Shown here: piece by piece, positions 54,426 through 63,022 of the stretch
Layout: the number at the start of each line of letters is the position of its first letter
How positions within the stretch are numbered: the first letter of the stretch is position 1
NCBI RefSeq assembly: GCF_000981805.1
Contig: NZ_CP011132.1
Span: 1,798,001 to 1,862,000 of the forward strand
Direction of reading: 5' to 3'
Source of the DNA: Citrobacter amalonaticus Y19
Lineage (GTDB): Bacteria > Pseudomonadota > Gammaproteobacteria > Enterobacterales > Enterobacteriaceae
Length of the DNA: 64,000 nt
The notes under the pieces: model-generated
What the model was told of the DNA's origin: nothing
What the model saw: the letters and a program-made list of their open reading frames with translations, nothing else
Databases searched by the model: none
Program-made: the position numbers and the translations under genes

Positions 54426-55273
54426 TGACCCACTGGCCCTCTCCGGCAAAACTGAATCTGTTTTTATACATCACCGGACGACGTGCGGACGGTTATCACA
54501 CGCTGCAAACCTTGTTTCAGTTCCTCGATTATGGCGACACCATCAGTCTGGAACCGCGCAGCGACGGCGAAATTCATCTCCTGACGCCGGTTGACGGCGT
54601 CGCGCATGAAGACAACCTGATCGTCCGCGCCGCACGACTGCTGATGAAAACAGCCGCAGAGAGCGGTCGTCTGCCGGCCGGCAGCGGCGCGGATATCCGT
54701 ATCGAAAAGCGTCTGCCGATGGGCGGAGGGCTTGGCGGAGGGTCGTCGAACGCAGCAACCGTGCTAGTCGCGCTGAATAACATCTGGCAGTGCGGCCTGT
54801 CGCTGGACGAACTGGCCGTGCTCGGATTAACGCTCGGGGCTGACGTCCCGGTGTTTGTCCGCGGACACGCCGCCTTCGCCGAAGGTATCGGGGAGTGCCT
54901 GACGCCAGTGGAACCGGCCGAAAAATGGTATCTGGTGGTGCACCCGGGCGTCAGTATTTCTACACCGATGATTTTTAACGATCCTGACCTCCCCCGCAAT
55001 ACGCCAAAAAGGTCAATAGAAACGTTATTAAAATGTGAATTCAGCAATGATTGCGAGGTTATCGCAAGAAAACGTTTTCGCGAGGTTGATGCGGCGCTTT
55101 CCTGGCTGTTAGAATACGCGCCGTCGCGCCTGACTGGTACAGGGGCCTGTGTCTTTGCTGAATTCGATACAGAGTCTCGTGCCCGGCAGGTGCTTGAGCA
55201 AGCCCCGGAATGGTTTAATGGCTTTGTGGCTAAGGGTGTCAACCTTTCTCCACTTCATCAATCCATGCTTTAG
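54422..55273 (+). CDS. ispE: 4-diphosphocytidyl-2-C-methyl-D-erythritol kinase IspE
   Basis: GHMP kinase of the MEP isoprenoid pathway. 283 residues. Start MMTHWPSPAKLNLFLYI aligns with E. coli MRTQWPSPAK, so 54422 rather than the second Met three bases later is chosen. ATP loop PMGGGLGGGSSNAAT (about 100-114) and the third GHMP motif RLTGTGACVFAEF. Confidence 0.97.
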   Translation: MMTHWPSPAKLNLFLYITGRRADGYHTLQTLFQFLDYGDTISLEPRSDGEIHLLTPVDGVAHEDNLIVRAARLLMKTAAESGRLPAGSGADIRIEKRLPMGGGLGGGSSNAATVLVALNNIWQCGLSLDELAVLGLTLGADVPVFVRGHAAFAEGIGECLTPVEPAEKWYLVVHPGVSISTPMIFNDPDLPRNTPKRSIETLLKCEFSNDCEVIARKRFREVDAALSWLLEYAPSRLTGTGACVFAEFDTESRARQVLEQAPEWFNGFVAKGVNLSPLHQSML

Positions 55274-55422
55274 CCGGGCAAGCTGAGTTTCGGTGACAAC
55301 GTCACCCTGTTCCAGACGTTGCATCGCGCTCTTTAATACACCGCATGGTGAGAGTCCTGCCTGGCCCGCACAGTTTTCGGCAAACTCTTTCCACCAATGG
55401 ACGCATGCCTGAGGTTCTTCTC

Positions 55423-56370
55423 GTGCCTGATATGAAGCTTTTTGCTGGTAACGCCACCCCGGAACTAGCACAACGTATTGCCAACCGCCTGTACACTTCT
55501 CTCGGCGACGCCGCTGTAGGTCGCTTTAGCGATGGCGAAGTCAGCGTACAAATTAACGAAAATGTACGCGGTGGTGATATTTTCATCATCCAGTCCACTT
55601 GTGCTCCAACGAACGACAACCTGATGGAATTGGTCGTTATGGTTGATGCCCTGCGCCGTGCTTCCGCAGGCCGTATCACCGCCGTTATCCCTTACTTTGG
55701 CTATGCGCGTCAGGATCGTCGTGTACGTTCCGCCCGTGTACCGATTACGGCAAAAGTTGTCGCTGACTTCCTGTCCAGCGTCGGCGTTGACCGCGTTCTG
55801 ACCGTTGACCTGCATGCTGAACAGATCCAGGGCTTCTTCGACGTTCCGGTTGATAACGTATTTGGTAGCCCAATTCTGTTAGAAGATATGCTGCAGCTGA
55901 ATCTGGATAACCCGATTGTGGTTTCTCCGGACATCGGTGGCGTCGTGCGTGCCCGTGCTATCGCTAAGCTGCTCAATGACACCGATATGGCGATCATCGA
56001 CAAGCGCCGTCCGCGTGCGAACGTCTCTCAGGTGATGCACATCATCGGTGACGTAGCAGGCCGTGACTGTGTACTGGTTGACGATATGATCGACACCGGT
56101 GGTACGCTGTGTAAAGCAGCTGAAGCGCTGAAAGAACGTGGTGCAAAACGCGTATTTGCTTACGCCACTCACCCGATCTTCTCAGGCAATGCCGCAAACA
56201 ACCTGCGTAACTCTGTTATTGATGAAGTCGTTGTCTGCGATACCATTCCGCTGACCGACGAAATCAAGGCACTGCCGAACGTGCGTACATTGACCCTGTC
56301 GGGTATGCTGGCCGAAGCGATTCGTCGTATCAGCAACGAAGAATCTATTTCTGCTATGTTCGAGCATTAA
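55423..56370 (+). CDS. prs: Ribose-phosphate pyrophosphokinase Prs
   Basis: Makes PRPP from ribose-5-phosphate and ATP for purines, pyrimidines, His, Trp and NAD. From GTG 55423 (PDMKLFAGNATPEL follows) 315 residues, as in E. coli; an upstream frame extension is not supported. RRASAGRITAVIPYFGYARQ, flexible-loop and metal site DLHAEQIQGFF, and PRPP loop DDMIDTGGTL are all present. About 150 bases after ispE, so it probably also has its own promoter. Confidence 0.98.
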   Translation: MPDMKLFAGNATPELAQRIANRLYTSLGDAAVGRFSDGEVSVQINENVRGGDIFIIQSTCAPTNDNLMELVVMVDALRRASAGRITAVIPYFGYARQDRRVRSARVPITAKVVADFLSSVGVDRVLTVDLHAEQIQGFFDVPVDNVFGSPILLEDMLQLNLDNPIVVSPDIGGVVRARAIAKLLNDTDMAIIDKRRPRANVSQVMHIIGDVAGRDCVLVDDMIDTGGTLCKAAEALKERGAKRVFAYATHPIFSGNAANNLRNSVIDEVVVCDTIPLTDEIKALPNVRTLTLSGMLAEAIRRISNEESISAMFEH

Positions 56371-56384
56371 TCGAACCTGGTTCA

Positions 56385-56409
56385 AAAACCCGCTGCGGCG
56401 GGTTTTTTC
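56385..56409 (+). terminator. prs terminator
   Basis: 9-bp stem AAAACCCGC / GCGGGTTTT (56385-56393, 56398-56406), loop TGCG, then more T; 14 bases after the stop. Confidence 0.92.
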
Positions 56410-56446
56410 GTCTGTAACCCTTATTTCTCCACAAAATCATTCAGGA

Positions 56447-56560
56447 TGCATCGAGGCGGCAAGTGAATGAGTTCCCGGAAGCGTACCGGTAGTACGCGAC
56501 GGGGGCGAATGAAAGCAGCCAACAACGAGGCAATCGGAAGGATGAAGTGGAATGACTTAT
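56447..56560. repeat. Structured intergenic element between prs and dauA
   Basis: Non-coding stretch with a compound hairpin: CCCG (56474-56477) pairs with CGGG (56500-56503), enclosing GCGTAC / GTACGC (56481-56486, 56492-56497) with loop CGGTA. Flanked by GGCGGCAAGTGAATGAGTTC and GCAGCCAACAACGAGGCA. The layout matches a dispersed enterobacterial intergenic repeat I recognise by eye but cannot name. Function unknown. Confidence 0.55.
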
Positions 56561-56617
56561 GCCTCCTTCACCTGCCATTTAGTTGACAGATGATGCGCTC
56601 ATGGATGAAACATTATT

Positions 56618-58297
56618 GTGAACAGAATTTTTTCCTCACATGTGATGCCTTTCCGCGCCCTCATCGACGCTTGTTGGAAAGAAAAATATACCGCCTCACG
56701 GTTTACCCGTGACGTGATTGCCGGGATCACCGTCGGGATTATTGCCATCCCGCTGGCGATGGCACTGGCTATCGGGAGTGGTGTTGCGCCGCAGTACGGA
56801 CTCTATACTTCCGCTGTGGCCGGGATAGTCATTGCCTTAACCGGAGGGTCGCGTTTTAGCGTTTCTGGCCCGACCGCCGCGTTTGTGGTGATCCTCTACC
56901 CCGTTTCGCAACAGTTTGGACTTGCTGGCCTGCTGGTGGCGACGCTGATGTCCGGGGTCTTCCTGATCTTCTTTGGCCTGGCCCGCTTTGGTCGCCTGAT
57001 TGAGTACATCCCGGTTTCAGTGACCTTAGGTTTTACCTCAGGGATTGGTATCACCATTGGTACCATGCAAATCAAAGATTTCCTCGGTCTGCAGATGGCT
57101 CACGTACCGGAGCACTATCTGCAGAAAGTCGGCGCGCTGTTTATGGCCCTGCCGACCGTCAACCTGGGTGATGCTGCCATCGGCGTGGTCACGCTGGGTA
57201 CGCTGATCATGTGGCCGCGTCTGGGTATTCGCCTGCCGGGCCACCTGCCCGCCCTGCTTGCCGGCTGCGTCGTCATGGGGATCGTCAACCTGCTGGGCGG
57301 CCACGTTGCCACCATTGGTTCTCAGTTCCACTATATTCTGGCCGATGGCTCACAGGGCAACGGGATCCCGCAACTGCTGCCGCAGCTGGTGCTGCCGTGG
57401 AACCTGCCGGATTCTGATTTCACGCTAAGTTGGGATTCCCTGCGCGCTCTGCTTCCGGCGGCGTTCTCGATGGCGATGCTGGGGGCGATTGAGTCCCTGC
57501 TCTGCGCCGTGGTGCTCGACGGGATGACCGGCACCAAACACAAGGCCAACAGTGAACTGATCGGTCAGGGGCTGGGTAACATCGTCGCCCCCTTCTTTGG
57601 CGGGATTACCGCAACGGCGGCGATTGCCCGCTCCGCGGCGAACGTCCGCGCTGGCGCAACCTCTCCTGTTTCCGCCGTGATCCACGCGCTTCTGGTGATC
57701 ATGGCGCTGCTGGCGCTGGCACCGCTGCTCTCCTGGCTGCCGCTGTCGGCGATGGCGGCCCTGCTGCTGATGGTGGCATGGAACATGAGCGAAGCCCACA
57801 AGGTGGTGGATTTGCTGCGTCATGCGCCCAAAGACGACATCATTGTGATGATGATGTGTATGTCGCTGACGGTGCTGTTTGACATGGTCATTGCCATCAG
57901 CGTCGGAATTGTGCTGGCCTCGTTACTGTTTATGCGCCGTATCGCACGCATGACGCGACTGGCTGCGGTGAACGTCGAAGTGCCAGAGGATGTGCTGGTA
58001 CTGCGCGTGATTGGCCCTCTGTTCTTTGCCGCGGCCGAAGGGTTGTTTACCGACCTGGAGTCGCGCATTGAGGGCAAACGCATTGTCGTGCTGAAGTGGG
58101 ATGCGGTACCCGTACTGGATGCCGGGGGCCTGGACGCCTTCCAGCGCTTTGTGAAAAGATTGCCGGAAGGGTGCGAGCTGCGTGTGACCAACGTGGAATT
58201 CCAGCCGCTGCGCACAATGGCGCGCGCCGGTATTAAGCCGATTCCGGGACGTCTGACCTTCTTCCCGAACCGCGACGCGGCGTTGGCTGATTTATAA
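56618..58297 (+). CDS. dauA: C4-dicarboxylate transporter DauA (SLC26/SulP)
   Basis: Inner-membrane transporter taking up succinate and other C4-dicarboxylates aerobically at acidic pH in E. coli; formerly YchM. 559 residues: SulP transport domain of about 14 segments (1-430, with SRFSVSGPTAAFVVIL), and a C-terminal STAS domain (about 440-555; DAVPVLDAGGLDAFQRF). In E. coli it is followed by ychH and pth; neither is present here, marking a synteny break. Confidence 0.95.
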   Translation: MNRIFSSHVMPFRALIDACWKEKYTASRFTRDVIAGITVGIIAIPLAMALAIGSGVAPQYGLYTSAVAGIVIALTGGSRFSVSGPTAAFVVILYPVSQQFGLAGLLVATLMSGVFLIFFGLARFGRLIEYIPVSVTLGFTSGIGITIGTMQIKDFLGLQMAHVPEHYLQKVGALFMALPTVNLGDAAIGVVTLGTLIMWPRLGIRLPGHLPALLAGCVVMGIVNLLGGHVATIGSQFHYILADGSQGNGIPQLLPQLVLPWNLPDSDFTLSWDSLRALLPAAFSMAMLGAIESLLCAVVLDGMTGTKHKANSELIGQGLGNIVAPFFGGITATAAIARSAANVRAGATSPVSAVIHALLVIMALLALAPLLSWLPLSAMAALLLMVAWNMSEAHKVVDLLRHAPKDDIIVMMMCMSLTVLFDMVIAISVGIVLASLLFMRRIARMTRLAAVNVEVPEDVLVLRVIGPLFFAAAEGLFTDLESRIEGKRIVVLKWDAVPVLDAGGLDAFQRFVKRLPEGCELRVTNVEFQPLRTMARAGIKPIPGRLTFFPNRDAALADL

Positions 58298-58419
58298 TCT
58301 CTCGTGGTTACCGGTCTGTTCCTGTACGGGCCGGTAACATTTTCCGCTCTGCACGCTGGTTTTCCCCTCCTGAGTTGTTATTATCCGTTTTCTGTTCCTG
58401 TGAATAAGAGTGACAGCTC

Positions 58420-58935
58420 GTGATTTCATTTACCTTACGTGAAATGACCGGAGAGGATATTCCGGCGGTTCAGTTATTTCTGATTCAGCATCTGAACGAA
58501 TTCTTTGCGGCTGGAAGACCAGTTCCTGCTGCCGAACAGGATGTTTTTGACCTGCAACAGCAGTATATTCAACAAGAGCGGAATTTATTGCTTTGCGCCT
58601 GGAGCGAAAAAAATGAACTCATTGCTACCCTGGCCGTCTGCCAATATGACGACCGAATAGCTGAACTTCGCGGACGTTATATTTTGAGTGAAACGGCTGA
58701 GATTTGTCGCTGTTATGTGGACAAACGCTATCGCAGAAAAGGGATTGGCCGCCAGTTATTCGCTTTTGCTGAAACATTTTGCGAGCAACAGCAGTACACC
58801 TTATTATACTTACATACTCACCATTTTTTACCGGGCGGTTACTCGTTCTGGCAACGTAATCATTTTCAGGTGGTGATGGATATGCATGATGACTGGCAAT
58901 TAGTGCATATGGAGAGATCACACAAATTGGCATGA
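58420..58935 (+). CDS. GNAT-family N-acetyltransferase
   Basis: 171 residues, starting with GTG 58420 after TAAGAG. Acetyl-CoA motif A is CRCYVDKRYRRKGIGRQLF (about 96-114), with the RxxGxG signature intact; the remainder fits a single GNAT domain. Substrate unknown. Visibly more A/T-rich codon use than dauA or the operon downstream, especially after base 58780, suggesting recent acquisition. Not in E. coli at this site. Confidence 0.85.
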   Translation: MISFTLREMTGEDIPAVQLFLIQHLNEFFAAGRPVPAAEQDVFDLQQQYIQQERNLLLCAWSEKNELIATLAVCQYDDRIAELRGRYILSETAEICRCYVDKRYRRKGIGRQLFAFAETFCEQQQYTLLYLHTHHFLPGGYSFWQRNHFQVVMDMHDDWQLVHMERSHKLA

Positions 58936-58948
58936 CTAAGAATATTAA

Positions 58949-58962
58949 TTGATCAATGTCAA
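58949..58962 (+). promoter_or_regulatory. FNR-like site upstream of the riboswitch operon
   Basis: TTGATCAATGTCAA matches TTGAT-N4-ATCAA in nine of ten positions, in an AT-rich gap. A plausible extended -10, TTGTTAT (58982-58988), would put this site near -41.5. The promoter itself is not proven. Confidence 0.4.
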
Positions 58963-59128
58963 TCAATTCTCATTTAGCTTTTTGTTATTCCGTTTCACTA
59001 TCCCGAATTTTATTATTCATAGAATAGTAACCTGTTGATATTTATGGATTAAAAACCAGAACATTCAATTACCTCCTCTTTTCGCTCTGCGATTGATCTT
59101 GTTAACAAATGCCGATAAAGTCCTTTCC

Positions 59129-59327
59129 GACAGCATTTCATTACACCAACATTGTAGTGAATAGGAATATGGTGCGGATTATTTTAATCCTATGCCATAA
59201 CTGCCCCCGCAACTGTAGGCGGATGCAGAATATCCTCGTGCAGCATATTTTGTTGCAGGTCACTGTAAAGCGAATCTTTATGGGAAGGCCGATATTCTGA
59301 TTACCGTGAGTCAGGAGACCTGCTGTC
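59129..59327 (+). promoter_or_regulatory. Cobalamin riboswitch
   Basis: All hallmark segments are in order: P1 5' strand GACAGCA (59129-59135), GGTGCGGAT, CCCGCAACTGTAG, GGTCACTG, GGGAAGGC, the B12 box GAGTCAGGAGACCTGC, and the P1 3' strand TGCTGTC (59321-59327), which pairs perfectly with the 5' strand. The expression platform lies in the following 230 bases, where TGGAC / GTCCA (59347-59351, 59358-59362) forms a small hairpin. Established class behaviour: cobalamin binding turns the downstream genes off. Confidence 0.96.
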
Positions 59328-59561
59328 AAATTTATGCTCCATTGAGTGGACGGGATGGTCCATGGGATGATTTATTTGACATAAGCCACCGTGAAAGGGT
59401 TAATCGGCTTTCTGACTGAACCGCATACTTTCTTTATTTGCATAACGTCATGCGTAAATTTCACGATGTCATGTCATCTATCGTCATGAACTCTCCCGAT
59501 ATATGGAACGACATAATCCATGACCAGACCTTCAGATTCTGGCATGAACGGGATGATAATA

Positions 59562-60614
59562 ATGCACGCAAATTTTACCTCTTTACCTTATAAAAAAACG
59601 CTTCTGGTTGTTGCTGGTGCTGCGATGTTTCTCACCTCAGGTCTTTCTCATGCAGCAAAAACGGAATATCCATTAACGATAAAAAACTGTGGTCGGGATA
59701 TCACGTTTAACGCAGCACCAAAACGTGTTGCTACCGTGGGACAAAACAGTACAGAGATCCTGTATGCGCTGGGTCTGGCTGACCGCGTAGTGGGCACGTC
59801 GCTGTGGTTTGGACCGGTTCCTGATGCCTGGAAAGCGGCAAACGACAAGATTGCCGTTATTGCGCAGAACATCCCCAGTTTTGAAGGCATCATTGCCAAA
59901 AAACCGGATCTGGTCGCCAGCCAGTTCGAATGGCAAATCGGTCCCGCCGGAACCGTGGCGTCTTATGAACAGTTTAGCGAATTGAAGGTACCGGTCTATA
60001 CCGCACCGGCAGACTGCGCGAAAGACAACGAAGATGGCGGTGATGGCGTTCGCAAAGGGATGTTTGATATCGCGATGGTCTATCAGGAAGTCGCCGACTT
60101 AGCGACGATTTTCGACGTTCAGGATAAGGGCGACGAACTGATTGCCAGTCTTAAAGCGCGCGAAGCCGCAGCGAAAAACAAAATCGCCGGGATGGACAAC
60201 AGCGTCTCCGCCGTCTTCTGGTTCTCCAGCGCCGACCTGCAGCTTGATCCTTACGTCGCCGGGAAACTGGGGCCTGCGGCCTGGATTGCGCAAACGCTGG
60301 GCGTCAAAAACGTCATTGATTCCGCCGAAGAGTGGCCGACGGTCGGTTGGGAAACCATCGCCAAAGCCCAGCCGTCGGTGATTGTGCTGGGGGAAATGGG
60401 GCGTCGTCGTTTCCCGGCCGATGACTGGCAGGTGAAAATGGATTACCTGAAATCCGATCCGGTCACCCAACTGATCCCTGCCGTAAAAGCCAATCATTTA
60501 CCCGTGATTGACGTGCAGACCATGAATGCCGGTATCAGGACCATTGATGGTGTTGAAAAGCTGGCGGATGCCCTGGTTGAGTACGGCTTAGCGCATCCGC
60601 AGGCCGCGCATTAA
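59562..60614 (+). CDS. ABC importer periplasmic binding protein (BtuF/FecB family)
   Basis: Periplasmic receptor of a class II metal-chelate importer. 350 residues from ATG 59562, which has CGGGA at 9 bases and puts a normal signal peptide first (KKTLLVVAGAAMFLTSGLSHA); earlier in-frame ATGs at 59520, 59544 and 59553 are alternatives. Two-lobe family features: KRVATVGQNSTEILYALGLADRV and GVRKGMFDIAMVYQEVADL. The riboswitch upstream argues for a corrinoid (cobalamin or cobinamide) as ligand; siderophore or other chelates remain possible because the family is mixed. Confidence 0.85.
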   Translation: MHANFTSLPYKKTLLVVAGAAMFLTSGLSHAAKTEYPLTIKNCGRDITFNAAPKRVATVGQNSTEILYALGLADRVVGTSLWFGPVPDAWKAANDKIAVIAQNIPSFEGIIAKKPDLVASQFEWQIGPAGTVASYEQFSELKVPVYTAPADCAKDNEDGGDGVRKGMFDIAMVYQEVADLATIFDVQDKGDELIASLKAREAAAKNKIAGMDNSVSAVFWFSSADLQLDPYVAGKLGPAAWIAQTLGVKNVIDSAEEWPTVGWETIAKAQPSVIVLGEMGRRRFPADDWQVKMDYLKSDPVTQLIPAVKANHLPVIDVQTMNAGIRTIDGVEKLADALVEYGLAHPQAAH

Positions 60615-60679
60615 TCCTCGTTTCGCGCCAGACTCCGACAGGTCCGGCGCGTTTTATGCACTCCGAAACGCAGGTCACT

Positions 60680-61747
60680 ATGAGCGATTTACGCAGGACG
60701 CGTCGCGCCGTCAGTCGGTTAGCGGTCCATGTTTGCGGTCACACCCTCTGGGTTAGCGTGCTGATGTGCGGTGTCCTGCTGGCAGGGATCGCCATTGGCG
60801 AGACCTTTATTCCCTGGCAGCACGTACTCAACACGCTGGCGAACCGTCTGTTTGATACTCACTATCCGGTTGATGCGCTGGACGCGGGGATCGTCTGGAA
60901 CTATCGCCTGACCCGCGCGCTGGTCTCTGCCAGCTGTGGCGCTTGCCTTGCCGTGTCAGGCGTGGTTTTACAGTCACTGTTGCGTAATGCGCTTGCCGAG
61001 CCCTATCTGCTGGGCATTTCAGCCGGAGCGTCTACCGGGGCCGTGCTGGTTGCGCTGACCGGACTGGGCGCGGGCATGATCAGCATGTCATTCGGCGCAT
61101 TTATTGGCGCCCTCACCGCCTTTCTGTTTGTGGCCCTGCTGGCGGTCGCCGCGGGCGGCAGGCAAGGTGGCGGCATTACCACGCAAATCATTCTCGCCGG
61201 TATCGCCAGTTCGCAACTGTTCAATGCGCTGACCTCACTGATCATCACCCGCTCCGCCAACGCGGAACAGGCGCGCGGCATTATGTTCTGGTTACTCGGG
61301 AACCTGAGCGGTGTCCGCTGGCCGGACGTGATACTGGCTGTCCCCACCGCGCTGGTTGGCGTCGCGATATGCTTCTGTTATGCCCGCCATCTGGATGCCT
61401 TCTCTTTTGGCGCGGAGTCCGCAGCATCGCTGGGCATTCCGGTGAAACGCACCCGTGGCGTGCTGATTGCTGCCGTAACCGGTATGACGGCCATTATGGT
61501 CTCCATCGTCGGCGCCATTGGCTTTGTGGGACTGGTGATCCCTCACGCCGCCCGCCTGCTGGTGGGCAATCAACATCACAGACTGCTGCCCGTTAGCGCG
61601 CTGACGGGCGCGATTTTCCTGATCATCGCCGATGTCATCTCCCGCACGCTGCTCCCAGGACAAGTTCTGCCCATCGGCGTTATCACGGCGCTGGTCGGTG
61701 CGCCCGCGTTTTCAATTATCCTGATCAGAGGAAACCAGGCTAAATGA
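60680..61747 (+). CDS. ABC importer permease (BtuC/FecCD family)
   Basis: Inner-membrane permease, 355 residues from ATG 60680 (AGG at 6 bases; an ATG at 60656 is less well placed). About ten helices; family motifs YRLTRALVSASCGACLAVSG and LRNALAEPYLLGISAGASTG near the N-terminus, and IGAIGFVGLVIPHAARLLVG with LPGQVLPIGVITALVGAPAF near the end. Pairs with the ATPase that overlaps it by 4 bases (ATGA). Confidence 0.9.
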   Translation: MSDLRRTRRAVSRLAVHVCGHTLWVSVLMCGVLLAGIAIGETFIPWQHVLNTLANRLFDTHYPVDALDAGIVWNYRLTRALVSASCGACLAVSGVVLQSLLRNALAEPYLLGISAGASTGAVLVALTGLGAGMISMSFGAFIGALTAFLFVALLAVAAGGRQGGGITTQIILAGIASSQLFNALTSLIITRSANAEQARGIMFWLLGNLSGVRWPDVILAVPTALVGVAICFCYARHLDAFSFGAESAASLGIPVKRTRGVLIAAVTGMTAIMVSIVGAIGFVGLVIPHAARLLVGNQHHRLLPVSALTGAIFLIIADVISRTLLPGQVLPIGVITALVGAPAFSIILIRGNQAK

Positions 61748-62559
61748 CCGTCAATCCTGTACCGACTCCCGTTGCGGCCGGGAACGCCATCATTCAGGCG
61801 CAGCGTCTGCACTGGCAGGTGAAAGGCAAAGCGATTGTCAATGATGTCTCGCTCAGCGTGGCACCGGGTGAGTTTGTCGGCATTATCGGCCCCAATGGAT
61901 CCGGTAAAACCTCGCTGATTTCTCTGCTCGCCGGTCTGCTGAAGCCCACCGCCGGTCACATTCTGTTGCAGCAAAAAGCGCTGCATCGCTATTCACGTCG
62001 GCAACTGGCGCAGCAGGTCGCACTGGTTGAGCAGCAGGCAGAAACCAGTGAACGCCTGACCGCGTTGCAGGCTGTCTCACTGGGGCGAACCCCGTGGCTG
62101 AGCCTGCTCAATCCGTGGTCGGGCAACGATGACGACATCGTTCAGACCATGCTGGAGAAAGTCGATCTGCAGCATCTTCGCCACCGCTGCTGGCACACCT
62201 TTTCCGGCGGCGAGAAGCAACGCCTGCACATTGCCCGCGCCCTCGCGCAGCAGCCACAACTGTTACTGATGGATGAACCCACAAACCATCTCGACATTCA
62301 GCATCAGATTGGTCTTCTCAGTCTGGTGAAACGCGAAAAGCTGACCGTTGTCGCCGCCCTCCACGATCTCAATCATGCCGCCATGTTCTGCGATCGCATC
62401 ATCGTGATGAACGCCGGGCGTCTGGAAATGCAGGGCCGTCCCTGCGCCGTTTTCACCCGCGAGAATCTCCGCACCTGGTTTGGGATTGACGCCATCGTCG
62501 AACGCGACACCCACGGTGCGACCTGTTTTATTCGTTATCAAAGGCCTGAAGGAGCCTAA
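61744..62559 (+). CDS. ABC importer ATPase (BtuD/FecE family)
   Basis: Cytoplasmic ATPase, 271 residues. Walker A GPNGSGKTS (about 46-54), signature FSGGEKQRLHIARALA, Walker B LLLMDEPTNHLD, H-loop AALHDLNHAA. Completes a full FCD-type importer with the two genes before it. Followed 11 bases later by the pseudoazurin gene, so transcription probably continues. Confidence 0.92.
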   Translation: MTVNPVPTPVAAGNAIIQAQRLHWQVKGKAIVNDVSLSVAPGEFVGIIGPNGSGKTSLISLLAGLLKPTAGHILLQQKALHRYSRRQLAQQVALVEQQAETSERLTALQAVSLGRTPWLSLLNPWSGNDDDIVQTMLEKVDLQHLRHRCWHTFSGGEKQRLHIARALAQQPQLLLMDEPTNHLDIQHQIGLLSLVKREKLTVVAALHDLNHAAMFCDRIIVMNAGRLEMQGRPCAVFTRENLRTWFGIDAIVERDTHGATCFIRYQRPEGA

Positions 62560-62570
62560 GGAACATCCCT

Positions 62571-63011
62571 ATGAAATATGTCAAACAGAGCCTGAACGCG
62601 TTGTGTCTGCTGGCCCTCACTGCCTCTGCCTTCGCACAAACCCACGACGTGCTGATGAAAAATCGCGGCTCAGCGGGTCCCATGGTCTATGAGCCAGACT
62701 ATCTGGAGATTCAACCCGGTGACACGGTGAAGTTTATCCGCAAGCATAAAAGCCACAATGCCGCCTCAATTGCTGAGCTGTCTCCTGCCGGGTATCCGGG
62801 ATTTATCGGCAAAATCGATGAGGAGATCGCGGTGAAATATGATGACGCGGGATTCTACGGCATTAAATGCACCCCGCACTATGCACAAGGGATGGTGATG
62901 CTGATCAAAGTCGGTGACGCCACCCTGCCGGACAGCTACCGCGCATTTAAAGCCCCCGGGATCGCCGATACGCGCTTCCAGGAGATTTATTCACGCATTG
63001 ATAAACAGTAA
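62571..63011 (+). CDS. Pseudoazurin (type-1 copper electron carrier)
   Basis: Small periplasmic blue-copper protein. 146 residues with signal peptide ending SAFA (22 residues). Copper ligands are H62, C100, H103, M108 of the precursor, i.e. H40, C78, H81, M86 of the mature protein, exactly the ligand numbering of characterised pseudoazurins; they lie in KSHNAAS and CTPHYAQGM. Known pseudoazurins carry electrons from bc1 to copper nitrite reductase or nitrous oxide reductase. AAGGA at 8 bases. Very unusual in Enterobacteriaceae. Confidence 0.93.
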   Translation: MKYVKQSLNALCLLALTASAFAQTHDVLMKNRGSAGPMVYEPDYLEIQPGDTVKFIRKHKSHNAASIAELSPAGYPGFIGKIDEEIAVKYDDAGFYGIKCTPHYAQGMVMLIKVGDATLPDSYRAFKAPGIADTRFQEIYSRIDKQ

Positions 63012-63022
63012 GGGAGAGCGCT

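Noticed and set aside
58625..58966. 113-codon minus-strand frame over the GNAT gene
   Set aside because: The plus-strand frame carries the acetyl-CoA motif; the reverse frame has none.
59338..59519. Possible small upstream peptide between the riboswitch and the binding-protein gene
   Set aside because: Only short frames without a convincing ribosome site; more likely expression platform and leader.
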